Assembly: GCA_021737945.1 (NCBI GenBank)
Contig: JAIPCX010000001.1
Coordinates: 326,813-390,812 of the forward strand
DNA from: Polynucleobacter sp.
GTDB taxonomy: Bacteria > Pseudomonadota > Gammaproteobacteria > Burkholderiales > Burkholderiaceae_D
Length of the DNA stretch: 64,000 nucleotides
Direction: 5' to 3'
Below the pieces are notes generated by a model. That model saw nothing but the letters and a program-made list of their open reading frames with translations, made no database searches and was not told the origin of the DNA. Below are positions 1 through 11,971 of the stretch, one piece after another (position 1 is the first letter of the stretch; the number at the start of each line of letters is the position of its first letter). A program made the position numbers and the translations under genes.

Positions 1-257
1 TTGTGCGCCTTGGAGATATCCTCCTGAGCACGGCGCCGAATATTTTCGGCGTCGGCTTTGGCGCGCAAAAATGCATCCTGCTTCTCGGCCAGTTTGGCTT
101 CTGCCTCGGTCAATCGCTGACCTAGGTCTAGCCCGCCTTCCATCGCCTGCTGAGCTAGCTCATCGGCGGTAAAGGTCGCGTTGTCTGCCAAATCTTTAGG
201 CAACTCAGGTTCAGTCTGACCTGCTTGCTGACCTGGCTGCGATTCTGCTTGATTCAT
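1..257 (-). CDS. grpE: GrpE nucleotide exchange factor, N-terminal part
   Basis: Partial gene running off the left edge; about 85 N-terminal residues are visible. GrpE is the cytoplasmic nucleotide exchange factor of DnaK. The visible part starts MNQAESQPGQQ, has the usual polar Q/E-rich N-terminal tail, and then enters the long helix with a run reading AFLRAKADAENIRRR, the conserved GrpE signature near the start of the coiled coil. The ATG at 255-257 is preceded by a sigma-32 promoter at 302-329, which fits a heat-shock gene. The dnaK and dnaJ genes would be expected beyond the window edge. Confidence 0.93.
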   Translation of the reverse strand, partial: MNQAESQPGQQAGQTEPELPKDLADNATFTADELAQQAMEGGLDLGQRLTEAEAKLAEKQDAFLRAKADAENIRRRAQEDISKAH

Positions 258-301
258 AAGTTCTCCAACTAAATCAATTACTTGCAATAACACTGGGCAG
301 C

Positions 302-329
302 ATATGGGGATTGAATAAGGCTTTTCAAG
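302..329 (-). promoter_or_regulatory. Sigma-32 heat-shock promoter of grpE
   Basis: Read on the minus strand, CTTGAAA (329 to 323), a 13-nt spacer and CCCCATAT (309 to 302) match the RpoH consensus CTTGAAA-N11-16-CCCCATNT at every defined base. It lies about 45 nt upstream of the grpE start. Expected role: heat induction of grpE and possibly dnaK/dnaJ. Confidence 0.88.
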
Positions 330-346
330 CGGGTCTGGTGAAATAC

Positions 347-375
347 ACAAAAAAAACGGGGGCCACAGGCCCCCG
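347..375 (-). terminator. Rho-independent terminator of hemH
   Basis: On the minus strand an 8-bp GC-only stem (CGGGGGCC / GGCCCCCG, plus positions 357-364 and 368-375) with a 3-nt loop is followed by about eight T. It begins 24 nt past the hemH stop and ends just before the grpE heat-shock promoter, so it insulates the two genes. Confidence 0.9.
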
Positions 376-398
376 ATTCATGTCACGGGTGATTTATG

Positions 399-1505
399 TC
401 AATCCGTCGCGCCTAGCTCGAGCGCACGCGCTCTTCCTATTTCGGCATCTTTCTGCAAGCGCTGATGGCTTTCTGGGTCTGAACCCGTAGGCCAACCCAA
501 GGTGTGCTTCTCAACAATTGCGGCCATCGCGTCTATCCATTGCGGAAGCTCATTCAGGCAAGGTATGTAATGAAAGGCCTTACCGCCAGCGCCCAAAAAG
601 TCTTCGCGCGCCTCCATAGAAATTTCTTCTAGCGTCTCAAGACAATCACTGGTAAATCCGGGGCAGATAACATCCACACGGCCCACCCCTTTTTGAGCCA
701 GCTCAACCAGCGTGGGCGCGGTATACGGTTGCAACCATTCCGCTTTTCCAAAACGCGATTGAAAAGTAACGAGGTACTCGTCCTTGCTCAAGCCTAATTT
801 AGTCGCCACCAAACGCGCCGTCTTGTAGCACTCACAGTGATACGGATCACCCAGCAACAAGGTTCGCTTCGGTACACCATGAAAACTCATGACTAATTTA
901 TCGGGCCGCCCATGCTGCTCCCAATGCGCGCGCACGGTCGTAGCGAGCGCTTCGATATACGCATCATCATCGTGATAGTGCTTGATGAAACGAAGCTCAG
1001 GCGCATTTCGTATTTGGGTGTAGTGCGAAAAAACTCGATCAAATATCGATGCGGTTGTCGTACCCGAATATTGGGGATAGGCAGGCAAAACCAAAATACG
1101 ATCGTAGCCGTCAACCTTTAGCTGGTCTAAGACACTCGGCAAACTTGGATTTCCATAACGCATGGCATACATCACACGTAAGCTGTGCCCGCGTGCGTTT
1201 AACGCTGACTGCAAGGCCTCGGCCTGTCGTTCAGTGTGTACTTTTAAAGGTGAACCTTGATCGGTCCAAATCGATGCGTATTTTTCTGCGGATTGGCGCG
1301 AGCGGAACGGCAAAATTATCCCGTTCAAAATAATCCACCAAAGCAGACGAGGAATCTCGACGATGCGCGGATCCCACAAAAATTCCTTCAGATAGACCTT
1401 TACCGCAGCTGGTGTGGGAGCGTCGGGTGTACCCAAATTAGCAAATACCACAGCGGTCTTGCTTAGACTGCCATGGCTGTATGAGGGTTCTGAGTTGAAG
1501 CCCAT
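399..1505 (-). CDS. hemH: Ferrochelatase
   Basis: Inserts Fe2+ into protoporphyrin IX, the last step of heme synthesis. At 368 residues it has normal bacterial length. Family marks include the N-terminal VVFANLGTP strand, the catalytic histidine in LVMSFHGVPKRT (H209), QSRFGKAEWLQPYT, and the metal/proton-path segment CPGFTSDCLETLEEI. The ATG at 1503-1505 gives a short polar tail before the conserved core. It lies downstream of recN on the same strand, about 24 nt away, and ends at its own terminator. Confidence 0.97.
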   Translation of the reverse strand: MGFNSEPSYSHGSLSKTAVVFANLGTPDAPTPAAVKVYLKEFLWDPRIVEIPRLLWWIILNGIILPFRSRQSAEKYASIWTDQGSPLKVHTERQAEALQSALNARGHSLRVMYAMRYGNPSLPSVLDQLKVDGYDRILVLPAYPQYSGTTTASIFDRVFSHYTQIRNAPELRFIKHYHDDDAYIEALATTVRAHWEQHGRPDKLVMSFHGVPKRTLLLGDPYHCECYKTARLVATKLGLSKDEYLVTFQSRFGKAEWLQPYTAPTLVELAQKGVGRVDVICPGFTSDCLETLEEISMEAREDFLGAGGKAFHYIPCLNELPQWIDAMAAIVEKHTLGWPTGSDPESHQRLQKDAEIGRARALELGATD

Positions 1506-1529
1506 TAAAAAAACCTTTCTGTTTTATGC

Positions 1530-3188
1530 TCAGGAGGCCAGTAGCTCGCGCGCATGCTTGCGCGTGGTCGCCGTAATTTCTAGGCCGCCGAGCATACGCG
1601 CAATTTCTTCAACGCGCTCAGCCGCTGATAAAGGAGTAATCCGTGACACGGTTCGGCCCTCTGCAGTCGAACCTTTGCTAACTTGAAAATGATGGCCAGC
1701 CTGGCTAGCCACCTGCGGTAAGTGGGTCACGCACAATACCTGACGCTCCTGCCCCAAACGCTTAAGCAGACGTCCAACCACCTCGGCTACCGCACCGCCG
1801 ATACCGCTATCGACTTCGTCAAAAATTAATGTCGGCGTGCTGGTAGCACTAGAGGCAATGACTGAAATCGCCAAGGCAATACGCGCCAACTCACCACCCG
1901 AGGCTACCTTCGCCAACGGACGTGGCGTCGTGCCTGCATGACCAGCCACCAAAAATTCTATTTGTTCGTTGCCATATGCCGCCGGTTCTATCGGATTTAA
2001 GGCCACATCAAAGCGCCCGCCCGACATCGATAGCTCTTGCATGGCCGCCGTCACCGCGGTTGACAATGAGCTGGCCGCTTTAGTACGCGCCTTAGAAAGT
2101 TTGGTAGCCAGCGATTGATAGGCCAGCCCCAATTTTTCTTCATGCGCACGCAAGGCATCGAGGTCGGTCGCATCAGCTAGCTGATGCAAACGCTCAGATA
2201 ATTTTAAAAATTCATTCGGCAGTTCATCCGCGGGGACATTAAATTTTCGTGACGCTGAATGCAGCGCCTCAAGGCGCGACTCCACCGTTCGCAAACGTTG
2301 CGGGTCCATTTCAATTCGACCCAGATAATCATTCAGCGCATACACCGCTTCTTGTAACTGAATGCGCGCAGGCTCTAAGGCTTCCATGACTGGCTTTAGT
2401 TTGTCGTCTACGTCGGCCAGCTTGCCTAATTTTTGCGCGATCGATGAGAGCTGCGACAACATCGGGCTAGATTCCGATTCAGACAGTAAATCAAGTGCGC
2501 TTTGTGCGCCTTCAATCAAGCTTGCGGCATTCGAAAGTCGGCTGTGCTCATTGCCAATATCGGCCCACTCACCCGGACGCGCCGCTAATTTTTCTAATTC
2601 GCCGACCTGCCACTGAAGTCGTTCACGCTCAAGCAAAACATTTTTTGCATCACGCTCAAATTCTTCACGCTGTTTAATCACAGCACGCCAATTTTTAAAT
2701 GCCTGCGCTACTTTAATGACATCGTCATTCAATCCGGCATGAGCATCTAATAATGCACGTTGTGATTCGGCCTTCAGCAGCGATTGATGCGCATGCTGAC
2801 CATGAATATCCACCAAAATCTCACCGATTTCGCGCAACTGAGTCACCGTGGCGGTTATGCCATTGATGAATGCCTTCGATCGTCCGCTACTATCAATCAC
2901 GCGCCGCAGCAGTAATTGGCCATCTTCCGACACAAATTCGTGTTCGTCTAACCAAGTCAGCACAGCTGCATCAAATTCACCGGTAAATTCGGCAGCAATA
3001 TCGGCTTTGGATGCACCTTCTCTAATTACGCTGGCATCGGCACGGCCACCTAAGGCCAACATTAATGCATCAATCAAGATCGATTTTCCAGCGCCCGTTT
3101 CACCGGTAAAGACGTTGAAACCAGCCGGCGGTTCGATCTCGATCGCTTCAACGATCACAAAATCACGAATGATGAGCGTGCGCAGCAT
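1530..3188 (-). CDS. recN: DNA repair ATPase RecN
   Basis: SMC-like cohesin-type protein acting in double-strand break repair. 552 residues, typical for RecN. It has an N-terminal Walker A (GETGAGKS, residues 29-36), a long central region rich in Glu/Leu/Arg with coiled-coil character, and a C-terminal half with the ABC signature region (ASGGELARIALA) and Walker B (LIFDEVDSGIGG). It is followed 24 nt later by hemH and preceded by nadK on the same strand (44 nt gap), an order common in betaproteobacteria. No LexA site is obvious in the gap, but I could not score one. Confidence 0.97.
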   Translation of the reverse strand: MLRTLIIRDFVIVEAIEIEPPAGFNVFTGETGAGKSILIDALMLALGGRADASVIREGASKADIAAEFTGEFDAAVLTWLDEHEFVSEDGQLLLRRVIDSSGRSKAFINGITATVTQLREIGEILVDIHGQHAHQSLLKAESQRALLDAHAGLNDDVIKVAQAFKNWRAVIKQREEFERDAKNVLLERERLQWQVGELEKLAARPGEWADIGNEHSRLSNAASLIEGAQSALDLLSESESSPMLSQLSSIAQKLGKLADVDDKLKPVMEALEPARIQLQEAVYALNDYLGRIEMDPQRLRTVESRLEALHSASRKFNVPADELPNEFLKLSERLHQLADATDLDALRAHEEKLGLAYQSLATKLSKARTKAASSLSTAVTAAMQELSMSGGRFDVALNPIEPAAYGNEQIEFLVAGHAGTTPRPLAKVASGGELARIALAISVIASSATSTPTLIFDEVDSGIGGAVAEVVGRLLKRLGQERQVLCVTHLPQVASQAGHHFQVSKGSTAEGRTVSRITPLSAAERVEEIARMLGGLEITATTRKHARELLAS

Positions 3189-3232
3189 GGGTAGTCGGAG
3201 GAAAAATGACAGGAACTAAAAGGATAAAAGCA

Positions 3233-4156
3233 CTATTTTAGCTGCCCTAGCACGGAGGGATATTCATTCCAGTGCAATTTCTCACGCAAGGTATCGTAGT
3301 AACTCCATCCTTGTGGATGCAAGAATTGAATACTGTGCACTGAGCGACGCACCGTAACACGATCGTGATGATAAAGACTGGTGAGTGATTGCATATCAAA
3401 ATTTACGCTGCAATCACGACCACTAGCCAACTCAACCACAATTTCACAACTTTCGGAAAGCACAATCGGGCGATTCGACAGCGCATGCGGCGCAATCGGC
3501 ACCAACACTGTACCGCGCAGTTCAGGATGAAGAATCGGCCCACCCGCGGCCAAGGCATACGCCGTCGAACCTGTGGGCGTTGAAATAATTAAGCCGTCAG
3601 AGCGTTGGTTGTACATGAAATGTCCATCGACCTCGACACGCAATTCCACCATGCCGGCACCAGCTCCGCGCGACACCACAACATCATTGAATGCGACGGA
3701 ACGAAAAATTTCCTTGCCTTGACGATGTACGATTCCTTCGAGCAGAGCGCGTCGCTCTGATTCCAGCTGACCGTCCAACATATCGCTCAACACAGGCAGC
3801 ATGCGTTCAAAGGCGATATCAGTCATAAAACCCAAACGACCCTGATTAACACCAATTAACGGCACATCAAACGGCGCTAACTGGCGCGCAATACCCAACA
3901 TTGTTCCATCACCACCAATTACGATGGCGACATCGGCATCTTGGCCAATCTCTGCCAATGTCATGGATACCAGCTTGCTGCGTTGAAGGTCCTGCGCGGT
4001 TGCCGCTTCAAATACAACCCTAAGCCCGCGATGCTCGAGAAAATCCGCCAATTCACCCAAAGCACTGCTACTGGCGCCAAATTCACCGTGCTTACCGATG
4101 ATGGCGACCGAAGAAAAACGTGATGTGGGATTGGGATTTGCGACAGACATGCTCAA
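3233..4156 (-). CDS. nadK: NAD kinase
   Basis: Phosphorylates NAD+ to NADP+ in the cytoplasm. 307 residues. Diagnostic motifs are GGDGTML (residues 81-87, catalytic aspartate), NQGRLGFM and TPTGSTAYALAAGGPI. The start at 4156 gives a short leader before the first beta strand (SVAIIGKHG); the other Met at residue 3 is equally possible. Its promoter must lie in the 148-bp gap shared with divergent hrcA. Confidence 0.96.
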   Translation of the reverse strand: MSMSVANPNPTSRFSSVAIIGKHGEFGASSSALGELADFLEHRGLRVVFEAATAQDLQRSKLVSMTLAEIGQDADVAIVIGGDGTMLGIARQLAPFDVPLIGVNQGRLGFMTDIAFERMLPVLSDMLDGQLESERRALLEGIVHRQGKEIFRSVAFNDVVVSRGAGAGMVELRVEVDGHFMYNQRSDGLIISTPTGSTAYALAAGGPILHPELRGTVLVPIAPHALSNRPIVLSESCEIVVELASGRDCSVNFDMQSLTSLYHHDRVTVRRSVHSIQFLHPQGWSYYDTLREKLHWNEYPSVLGQLK

Positions 4157-4304
4157 GATTAGACCATAACTAGCAGCAAACGTGACGCTTAACGAAGCCC
4201 AAGCTGGCTGAAAGATCTGGAAGATTGAGGGTTGGGTGCTAACAATTTTGCTTTCTGAGTTAAGGAAACTGGCGCACTACCCCTGGGCTCGATAGAATAA
4301 GGAC

Positions 4305-5318
4305 ATGCAACTCGATATTCGCGCACAGACGCTACTGAAGGCACTTGTAGAACGCTACATTGCGGACGGACAGCCGGTGGGCTCACGCGCGCTGGCAAAA
4401 ATTTCTGGCCTTGAGCTTTCTCCGGCGACCATACGCAACATCATGTCCGACCTGGAAGAGCTAGGCTTGGTGGCCAGCCCTCATACGTCGGCCGGCCGCA
4501 TCCCCACTCCGCGCGGCTATCGACTATTTGTCGATAGTTTGCTCACCGTTCAAACCATTGATGAAAGCACGGTTGAGTCGCGGCTGCAATCCGGTGCTTC
4601 GTCGCAAAAAATTATCGCCAGTGCAGCACAAGTACTTTCCTCGTTATCTCATTTCGCTGGAGTCGTACTCGCACCACGACGGGAAATGACCTTTCAGCAA
4701 ATTGAATTTCTGCGCCTCTCAGAAAAACGTATTTTGTTGGTCATCGTCGCTCCGAATGGCGATGTACAAAACCGTTTGCTGTTGACCGAAACCGATTACT
4801 CACCCAGCCAACTCGTGCAAGCGGCTAATTACATCAACCAAAATTATTCGGGGTTGTCGTTTGATGCGGTGCGCATCAAACTTAATGATGAGTTACGTGA
4901 ATTACGCAACGACATGATGCGGCTAATGCACGCCGCCGTTGAAGCAGGCACGGATGCCATGAGCGATGACACCGAAGATGTGGTGATTTCTGGTGAGCGT
5001 AATTTACTGTCGATTGACGACCTGTCAACCAACATGAGTTCATTGCGAAAATTATTTGATATTTTTGAGCAAAAAACCGGACTAGCAACGCTGCTGGATA
5101 CGTCAAGCAAAGCGAGCGGCGTACAAATTTTTATTGGTGGTGAATCGCATCTGATGCCGTTGGAAGATATGAGTATCGTCACCGCGCCCTACGAAGCTAA
5201 CGGAAAGATAGTTGGCACACTCGGTGTGATCGGGCCAACCCGCATGGCCTATGAGCGCGTGATTCCGATTGTCGACATCACCGCTCGCTTACTTTCCAGC
5301 GCGCTGTCGCATTCTTAA
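4305..5318 (+). CDS. hrcA: Heat-shock repressor HrcA
   Basis: Winged-helix repressor of class I heat-shock genes, which binds the CIRCE element. 337 residues. The N-terminal half reads [14 protein letters not shown] and [18 protein letters not shown], the recognition winged helix, followed by the [10 protein letters not shown] motif characteristic of HrcA. The C-terminal GAF-like region ends with [19 protein letters not shown]. Divergent from nadK and convergent with fur. No complete CIRCE element is visible upstream, so autoregulation through CIRCE is not supported here. Confidence 0.97.
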   Translation: MQLDIRAQTLLKALVERYIADGQPVGSRALAKISGLELSPATIRNIMSDLEELGLVASPHTSAGRIPTPRGYRLFVDSLLTVQTIDESTVESRLQSGASSQKIIASAAQVLSSLSHFAGVVLAPRREMTFQQIEFLRLSEKRILLVIVAPNGDVQNRLLLTETDYSPSQLVQAANYINQNYSGLSFDAVRIKLNDELRELRNDMMRLMHAAVEAGTDAMSDDTEDVVISGERNLLSIDDLSTNMSSLRKLFDIFEQKTGLATLLDTSSKASGVQIFIGGESHLMPLEDMSIVTAPYEANGKIVGTLGVIGPTRMAYERVIPIVDITARLLSSALSHS

Positions 5319-5356
5319 AACAAGCATCACGACGTAGTTAAGCCACCGCTTTTTTC

Positions 5357-5788
5357 TTATTGCTCCCGATGCGGGCAAGCCTCTTTAGTGCAATTACCGT
5401 AAAGAGCCAACGCATGCTCGGCTAGAGTGAAACCGCGCTGTTCAGCGATGCTGTGCTGCCGACGTTCGATTTCTTCGTCAAAAAATTCTTCCACCAAGCC
5501 GCAATCCAGGCACACTAAATGATCATGGTGCGAGCCTTGATTCAGTTCAAAAACTGCTTTGCCGGACTCAAAATGATGCCGACTTAGCAAGCCAGCCTGC
5601 TCAAACTGTGTCAGCACACGATAAACTGTTGCCAGTCCGACATCAAGATTCTCGGTCAACAGCAGCTTGTAAACATCCTCGGCGGATAAGTGGCGCACGC
5701 TGCTATTTTGGAAAATCTCTAAGATTTTTAGCCTAGGCAGGGTAGCTTTCAGTCCACTGGATTTCAGATCGGCGGTTTTGGGCGGCAT
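5357..5788 (-). CDS. fur: Ferric uptake regulator Fur
   Basis: Iron-responsive repressor. 143 residues. The N-terminal winged helix includes [14 protein letters not shown] and [17 protein letters not shown]. The metal-binding part shows [22 protein letters not shown], with the clustered histidines and the first Cys pair, and a C-terminal Cys pair in [11 protein letters not shown] that can hold structural zinc. Divergent from bamE, a pairing typical of betaproteobacteria. The nearby tonB-exbB-exbD genes are plausible targets. Confidence 0.97.
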   Translation of the reverse strand: MPPKTADLKSSGLKATLPRLKILEIFQNSSVRHLSAEDVYKLLLTENLDVGLATVYRVLTQFEQAGLLSRHHFESGKAVFELNQGSHHDHLVCLDCGLVEEFFDEEIERRQHSIAEQRGFTLAEHALALYGNCTKEACPHREQ

Positions 5789-5860
5789 GTTTTCGCTTAT
5801 TTAACTTGAACTGCTTTATCATATAGCGTTTACCTACTGCGCTCAACGAAAGCACCTCTC

Positions 5861-6367
5861 ATGAAGTTTATGCAGCACTCGTCCAGTTGTTCCGCTACGT
5901 ACCTAAAATCATGCATGGCTGCCGTTGCCTTGAGCAGCAGCGCGCTATTTCTGAGCGGCTGCGCTCTGAACCCTTTTGCCAGCAAGCCAGCGACCCCTGA
6001 GCAAAGCGCCGCGCCCGCTGAAGCCGGCATAGTTCAAACAACGCAATCGAAAAAACTGTTTGGTGTGTTGCCCATATATCGCGCTAACGTCCAACAAGGA
6101 AATTTCGTTTCAAAAGAAATGGTGTCGCAGCTCAAAGTCGGCATGACGCCTGAACAAGTTCGCTTCGTGATGGGCACACCGCTGTTAACCGATGTATTTC
6201 ATGCTCAGCGCTGGGACTACCCTTTCCGCATGCGTCGCGGCGATGGCCAAATCACTACCAGCCGCGTATCCGTGTTCTTTAAAGAAGGTCGGGTTGAGCG
6301 CTTTGAGGGCGGCGATCTGCCTCAGGAAAAAGACTATCTCGACCAACTCGCTGCACCTAAAAAATAA
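5861..6367 (+). CDS. bamE: Outer-membrane assembly lipoprotein BamE (OmlA)
   Basis: Lipoprotein subunit of the BAM complex that folds beta-barrel proteins into the outer membrane. 168 residues. A signal peptide ends in the lipobox LSGC (lipidated Cys in FLSGCALNP). The SmpA/OmlA domain shows the hallmarks [27 protein letters not shown] and the W-x-Y strand RWDYPFR. The start at 5861 leaves a long n-region; the Met at [16 protein letters not shown] is an alternative that gives a more usual signal peptide. Followed 23 nt later by dapB. Confidence 0.95.
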   Translation: MKFMQHSSSCSATYLKSCMAAVALSSSALFLSGCALNPFASKPATPEQSAAPAEAGIVQTTQSKKLFGVLPIYRANVQQGNFVSKEMVSQLKVGMTPEQVRFVMGTPLLTDVFHAQRWDYPFRMRRGDGQITTSRVSVFFKEGRVERFEGGDLPQEKDYLDQLAAPKK

Positions 6368-6390
6368 AATCCGACTGTAAGCACTTATCC

Positions 6391-7197
6391 ATGAAATCCA
6401 TGAAGATCGCCATCGCCGGCGCCTCCGGCCGTATGGGCCGCATGCTGATTGAAGCTATCGTTGCTGATGATCAGGCCACGCTGGCTGGCGCACTCGATCT
6501 ACCGGGCTCACCTGTATTGGGTACCGACGCTGCCGCCTTCCTCGGTCAACCTGCCGGTGTACCCATTGAGTCTGATCTAGCCAAAGGCTTGACGAATGCA
6601 GAGTATTTGATCGATTTCACGCGCCCAGAAGGCACGCTCAAACATCTAGCCTATTGCGCTGAACACGGCATCAAAATGATTATCGGCACCACCGGCTTTG
6701 ACGACGCTGGTAAAGCAGCGATTGCCAATGCAGCGAAAAAAACCGCTATTGTATTTGCACCCAACATGAGTGTGGGTGTGAATGTCACCATGAAATTGCT
6801 GGAACTAGCTGCGAAGAGTTTTTCGCATGGCTACGACATAGAAATCATCGAAGCGCATCATCGCCACAAAGTCGATGCGCCTTCGGGTACAGCGTTAAAA
6901 ATGGGTGAGGTAATCGCCAGCGCACTGGACCGCGATCTGAAAGACGTCGGTGTTTTCGCACGCGAAGGCGTGACCGGCGAACGCGATCCTTCATCCATAG
7001 GTTTTGCCACCATACGGGGTGGCGATATTGTGGGTGACCACACCGTTCTATTCGCAGGTATTGGTGAGCGCATAGAAATCACCCATAAATCATCGAGCCG
7101 AGTGACCTACGCTCATGGCAGCCTGCGAGCTGCGCGTTTCTTGCAGAATCAGTCGAGCGGACTATTCGATATGCAGGATGTGCTTGGGCTGCGCTAA
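6391..7197 (+). CDS. dapB: 4-hydroxy-tetrahydrodipicolinate reductase
   Basis: NAD(P)H-dependent reductase of the lysine/diaminopimelate pathway. 268 residues. The N-terminal Rossmann loop reads [11 protein letters not shown]; the catalytic segment [20 protein letters not shown] carries the paired histidines, the catalytic lysine and the substrate-binding GT; TTGFDD and [10 protein letters not shown] are also conserved. The ATG at 6400 (MKIAIAG) would match most homologues better than 6391; neither has a strong ribosome site. The stop codon sits in the loop of a hairpin (see 7182-7213). Confidence 0.97.
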   Translation: MKSMKIAIAGASGRMGRMLIEAIVADDQATLAGALDLPGSPVLGTDAAAFLGQPAGVPIESDLAKGLTNAEYLIDFTRPEGTLKHLAYCAEHGIKMIIGTTGFDDAGKAAIANAAKKTAIVFAPNMSVGVNVTMKLLELAAKSFSHGYDIEIIEAHHRHKVDAPSGTALKMGEVIASALDRDLKDVGVFAREGVTGERDPSSIGFATIRGGDIVGDHTVLFAGIGERIEITHKSSSRVTYAHGSLRAARFLQNQSSGLFDMQDVLGLR

Positions 7198-7213
7198 GCG
7201 CACCCAAGCTCTT
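7182..7213 (+). terminator. Hairpin spanning the dapB stop codon
   Basis: GCTTGGG-c-TGCGC (7182-7194) pairs with GCGCACCCAAGC (7198-7209): a 12-bp stem with one bulged C and a loop made of the dapB stop codon TAA. Only a weak T-rich stretch (TCTTC) follows. It may be an inefficient intrinsic terminator or attenuator between dapB and tonB. Confidence 0.5.
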
Positions 7214-7225
7214 CAAACTAGTTTG
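7214..7225. promoter_or_regulatory. 12-bp palindrome upstream of tonB
   Basis: CAAACTAGTTTG is a perfect 12-bp palindrome ending 11 bp before the tonB start. It does not match the 19-bp Fur box well. It may be an operator or a chance palindrome. Confidence 0.2.
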
Positions 7226-7236
7226 CAGCGTCAGCG

Positions 7237-7944
7237 ATGATTTCCCGGCATTCCAGTATTTCCATTGCAACCGCAATGGGATTGCACGTGCTACTCGTGA
7301 TGCTGGTCATCTCAGGCATGCTCGAACACGTTCACAAAGAGATAGACCCTCCACCGGTCATCATCGAATTAATTCAGCCTAAAAAATTAGAGCCGCCGCC
7401 ACCGCCGCCACCTAAGCCTGAACCTAAAAAACCCGAGCCGCCGAAACCGCCCAAGCCCGAACCGGTTAGGCCAGAGCCGCCTAAAGTGGTAGAACAGCGA
7501 CCGGAGCCGCCTAAACCCGAACCGGCTAAAGCCGTGACGCCTACTCCTGAAGCGCCGCCTAAGCCAGCGCCGACACCTACGCCAACACCTGCGCCAGCAC
7601 CAGCACCAGAAGCAGTTGCCAAACCTGCGCCGCCGCCAGCTCCCGCACCGACTCCGGCAAAAAGTTCGTCGGGTTCGAGCGCACAATACGTAGGAGCGTG
7701 CGAATCGCCCTATCCCACGATCTCGAAACGAATGAATGAAAAGGGCACTGTGGTGGTAAAAGTGCTGGTAAAGAGCGACGGCACAGCCGGTGATGTCGAA
7801 TTAAAATCCTCCAGCGGATATCCAAGATTGGATCAAGCATGGCTAGAGGCGATAAAAAACTGTCGGTTTACCCCGTCGACTGGCAGCGATGGCAAACCCA
7901 TCGATGAATGGTTCTCTGCTCCACATACTTTCAGGCTAAATTAA
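7237..7944 (+). CDS. tonB: Energy transducer TonB
   Basis: Periplasm-spanning protein that passes proton-motive-force energy from ExbB/ExbD to outer-membrane receptors. 235 residues in three parts: an N-terminal membrane anchor (about residues 10-30), a long low-complexity Pro/Lys/Glu and then Pro/Ala/Thr region (about 45-145), and a C-terminal TonB domain including CESPYPTISKRMNEKGTVVVKV and the end KNCRFTPSTGSDGKPIDEWFSAPHTF (shown in part). Followed directly by exbB and exbD, the complete inner-membrane module. Confidence 0.95.
   Translation: MISRHSSISIATAMGLHVLLVMLVISGMLEHVHKEIDPPPVIIELIQPKKLEPPPPPPPKPEPKKPEPPKPPKPEPVRPEPPKVVEQRPEPPKPEPAKAVTPTPEAPPKPAPTPTPTPAPAPAPEAVAKPAPPPAPAPTPAKSSSGSSAQYVGACESPYPTISKRMNEKGTVVVKVLVKSDGTAGDVELKSSSGYPRLDQAWLEAIKNCRFTPSTGSDGKPIDEWFSAPHTFRLN
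7381..7665 (+). repeat. Proline-rich codon repeats in tonB
   Basis: Tandem CCG/CCT/CCA proline codons alternate with Lys/Glu codons, then with Thr/Ala codons, and encode the rigid periplasmic linker of TonB. The repetition also produces long spurious antisense reading frames rich in Arg or Gly. Confidence 0.8.
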
Positions 7945-7971
7945 CCATCTCTTACTGGTAAATTCTCCATC

Positions 7972-8667
7972 ATGAACGATAACCTCAACCAAACTCTCGG
8001 CTTAGCCCACTACTGGGCACAAGGCGATGCCATTACCCACACCGTGGCGTATGTGTTACTGCTGATGTCCGTCATCAGCTGGTACTACATCGTCTCCAAG
8101 ACGTGGACTTCTTGGCGCATACGCATGAGCGCAGGTGTACTCGAGAGTTTTTGGGATGCGCCCACCATGGATGATGCGATTAATTTGCTCAAGCACGCCG
8201 ATACCGAACACGTTTACGCACCCTTGGCCACGCATGCAGTCGAGGCCGTGAATATCAAAGCTAAAAGCCAATCATTGAATGCGAGTGTTGATCCGGGCGA
8301 GTTAGTCACACGCACGCTGCGTCAGCAAATCAATCGCGTGTCATCGCGGCTAGAGAGCGGATTAACATTGCTTGCTTCAGTCGGATCAACCGCACCATTC
8401 ATTGGTTTGTTCGGTACCGTGTGGGGCATCTACCATGCGTTGGCGGCTGTGTCAGCGGCTGGCACCATACAAATCGATAAAGTGGCCGGCCCAGTGGGCG
8501 AGGCACTGATCATGACCGCGATTGGTCTGGTGGTCGCTATTCCCGCCGTGCTGGGCTATAACGCTTTCACGCGAGTTAATCGTGTCACGCTGTCTGAGCT
8601 GGATGCATTCGCCCATGACTTGCACGCGCATCTGACCACCGGCACTCGCGTTCGCACCACGCGCTAA
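7972..8667 (+). CDS. exbB: ExbB proton-channel protein (MotA/TolQ/ExbB family)
   Basis: Inner-membrane subunit of the TonB energising complex. 231 residues with three expected membrane segments: one near residues 23-43, and two in the C-terminal half, including the family signature LLASVGSTAPFIGLFGTVWGI and the segment GPVGEALIMTAIGLVVAIPAV. Its position between tonB and exbD favours ExbB over TolQ. Confidence 0.94.
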   Translation: MNDNLNQTLGLAHYWAQGDAITHTVAYVLLLMSVISWYYIVSKTWTSWRIRMSAGVLESFWDAPTMDDAINLLKHADTEHVYAPLATHAVEAVNIKAKSQSLNASVDPGELVTRTLRQQINRVSSRLESGLTLLASVGSTAPFIGLFGTVWGIYHALAAVSAAGTIQIDKVAGPVGEALIMTAIGLVVAIPAVLGYNAFTRVNRVTLSELDAFAHDLHAHLTTGTRVRTTR

Positions 8668-8693
8668 TCACCTTTTACAGCGGAGACATCAGC

Positions 8694-9119
8694 ATGGCAT
8701 TCGGTGGATTTAACGATAACAATCAAGCAGGACCCATGGCCGACATTAACGTCACGCCTATGGTCGACGTGATGCTGGTGCTACTGGTGATTTTTATTAT
8801 CACCGCACCCCTATTCACGCACGCGATCAAATTAGAACTGCCCAACGCACAATCGCAAGCCGCCCCCGAAAAACCCGAGACTATTACCTTAGCAATCAAT
8901 GCTGATGGCAAACTCTTTTGGAATAATGCAGCGATCACGCGCGAAGAGTTAGCGACCCGAATTGCTACCGCTGTTGAGAAAAAACCTCAGCCCGAGTTGC
9001 AACTACGTGCAGATAAATCGACTCGCTACGAAGTTATCGCCCAAGTGATGGCAGCAGCGCAAACCGGCGGTATGACTAAGATTGGCTTTGTGACTGACCC
9101 CAAAGACGCCGGCAAATAA
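8694..9119 (+). CDS. exbD: ExbD biopolymer transport protein
   Basis: Partner of ExbB with one N-terminal membrane helix. 141 residues. The proton-relevant Asp lies in the helix start INVTPMVDVMLVLLVIFIITAP. The periplasmic domain ends GGMTKIGFVTDP, which is typical. A ribosome site resembling GCGGAGA precedes the ATG. Last gene of the tonB-exbB-exbD group. Confidence 0.95.
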   Translation: MAFGGFNDNNQAGPMADINVTPMVDVMLVLLVIFIITAPLFTHAIKLELPNAQSQAAPEKPETITLAINADGKLFWNNAAITREELATRIATAVEKKPQPELQLRADKSTRYEVIAQVMAAAQTGGMTKIGFVTDPKDAGK

Positions 9120-9190
9120 TTTTTCATGGTTGCACTAGCTATAGTGGTCTAAACGACCACGAATTTAGCACCTACACATGCCCTTCTGAC

Positions 9191-9213
9191 AAAAGGCGCG
9201 ACCGCGCGCTTTT
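9191..9213 (+). terminator. Possible terminator hairpin after exbD
   Basis: AAAAG(G)CGCG pairs with CGCGCTTTT around a short loop (9 bp with one bulged G). The downstream T run is only the stem's own TTTT. It may end tonB-exbB-exbD transcription. A second short hairpin (GTGGTC/GACCAC, 9144-9160) lies upstream without a T run. Confidence 0.4.
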
Positions 9214-9263
9214 GGCAACTCTTTCGAGTCACCGCCATGTCCCTTCAGAGGGGTACCAGCCGG

Positions 9264-9269
9264 TATAAT
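9264..9269 (+). promoter_or_regulatory. Probable -10 element of leuS
   Basis: TATAAT is a perfect -10 hexamer 34 bp before the leuS start. The matching -35 position (near 9241) is poor, so the assignment rests on the -10 alone. Confidence 0.45.
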
Positions 9270-9279
9270 GCACGGCTAA

Positions 9280-11949
<2,670 letters not shown>

Positions 11950-11971
11950 CACTGAACTGAAGGAGACTTGC

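Noticed and set aside
4236..4243. GGTGCTAA resembling half of a CIRCE element before hrcA
   Set aside because: No inverted partner TTAGCACTC at the required 9-bp spacing.
7374..7686. Long Gly- or Arg-rich open frames antisense to tonB
   Set aside because: They are by-products of repeated proline codons in the tonB linker; no start signal or sensible protein.
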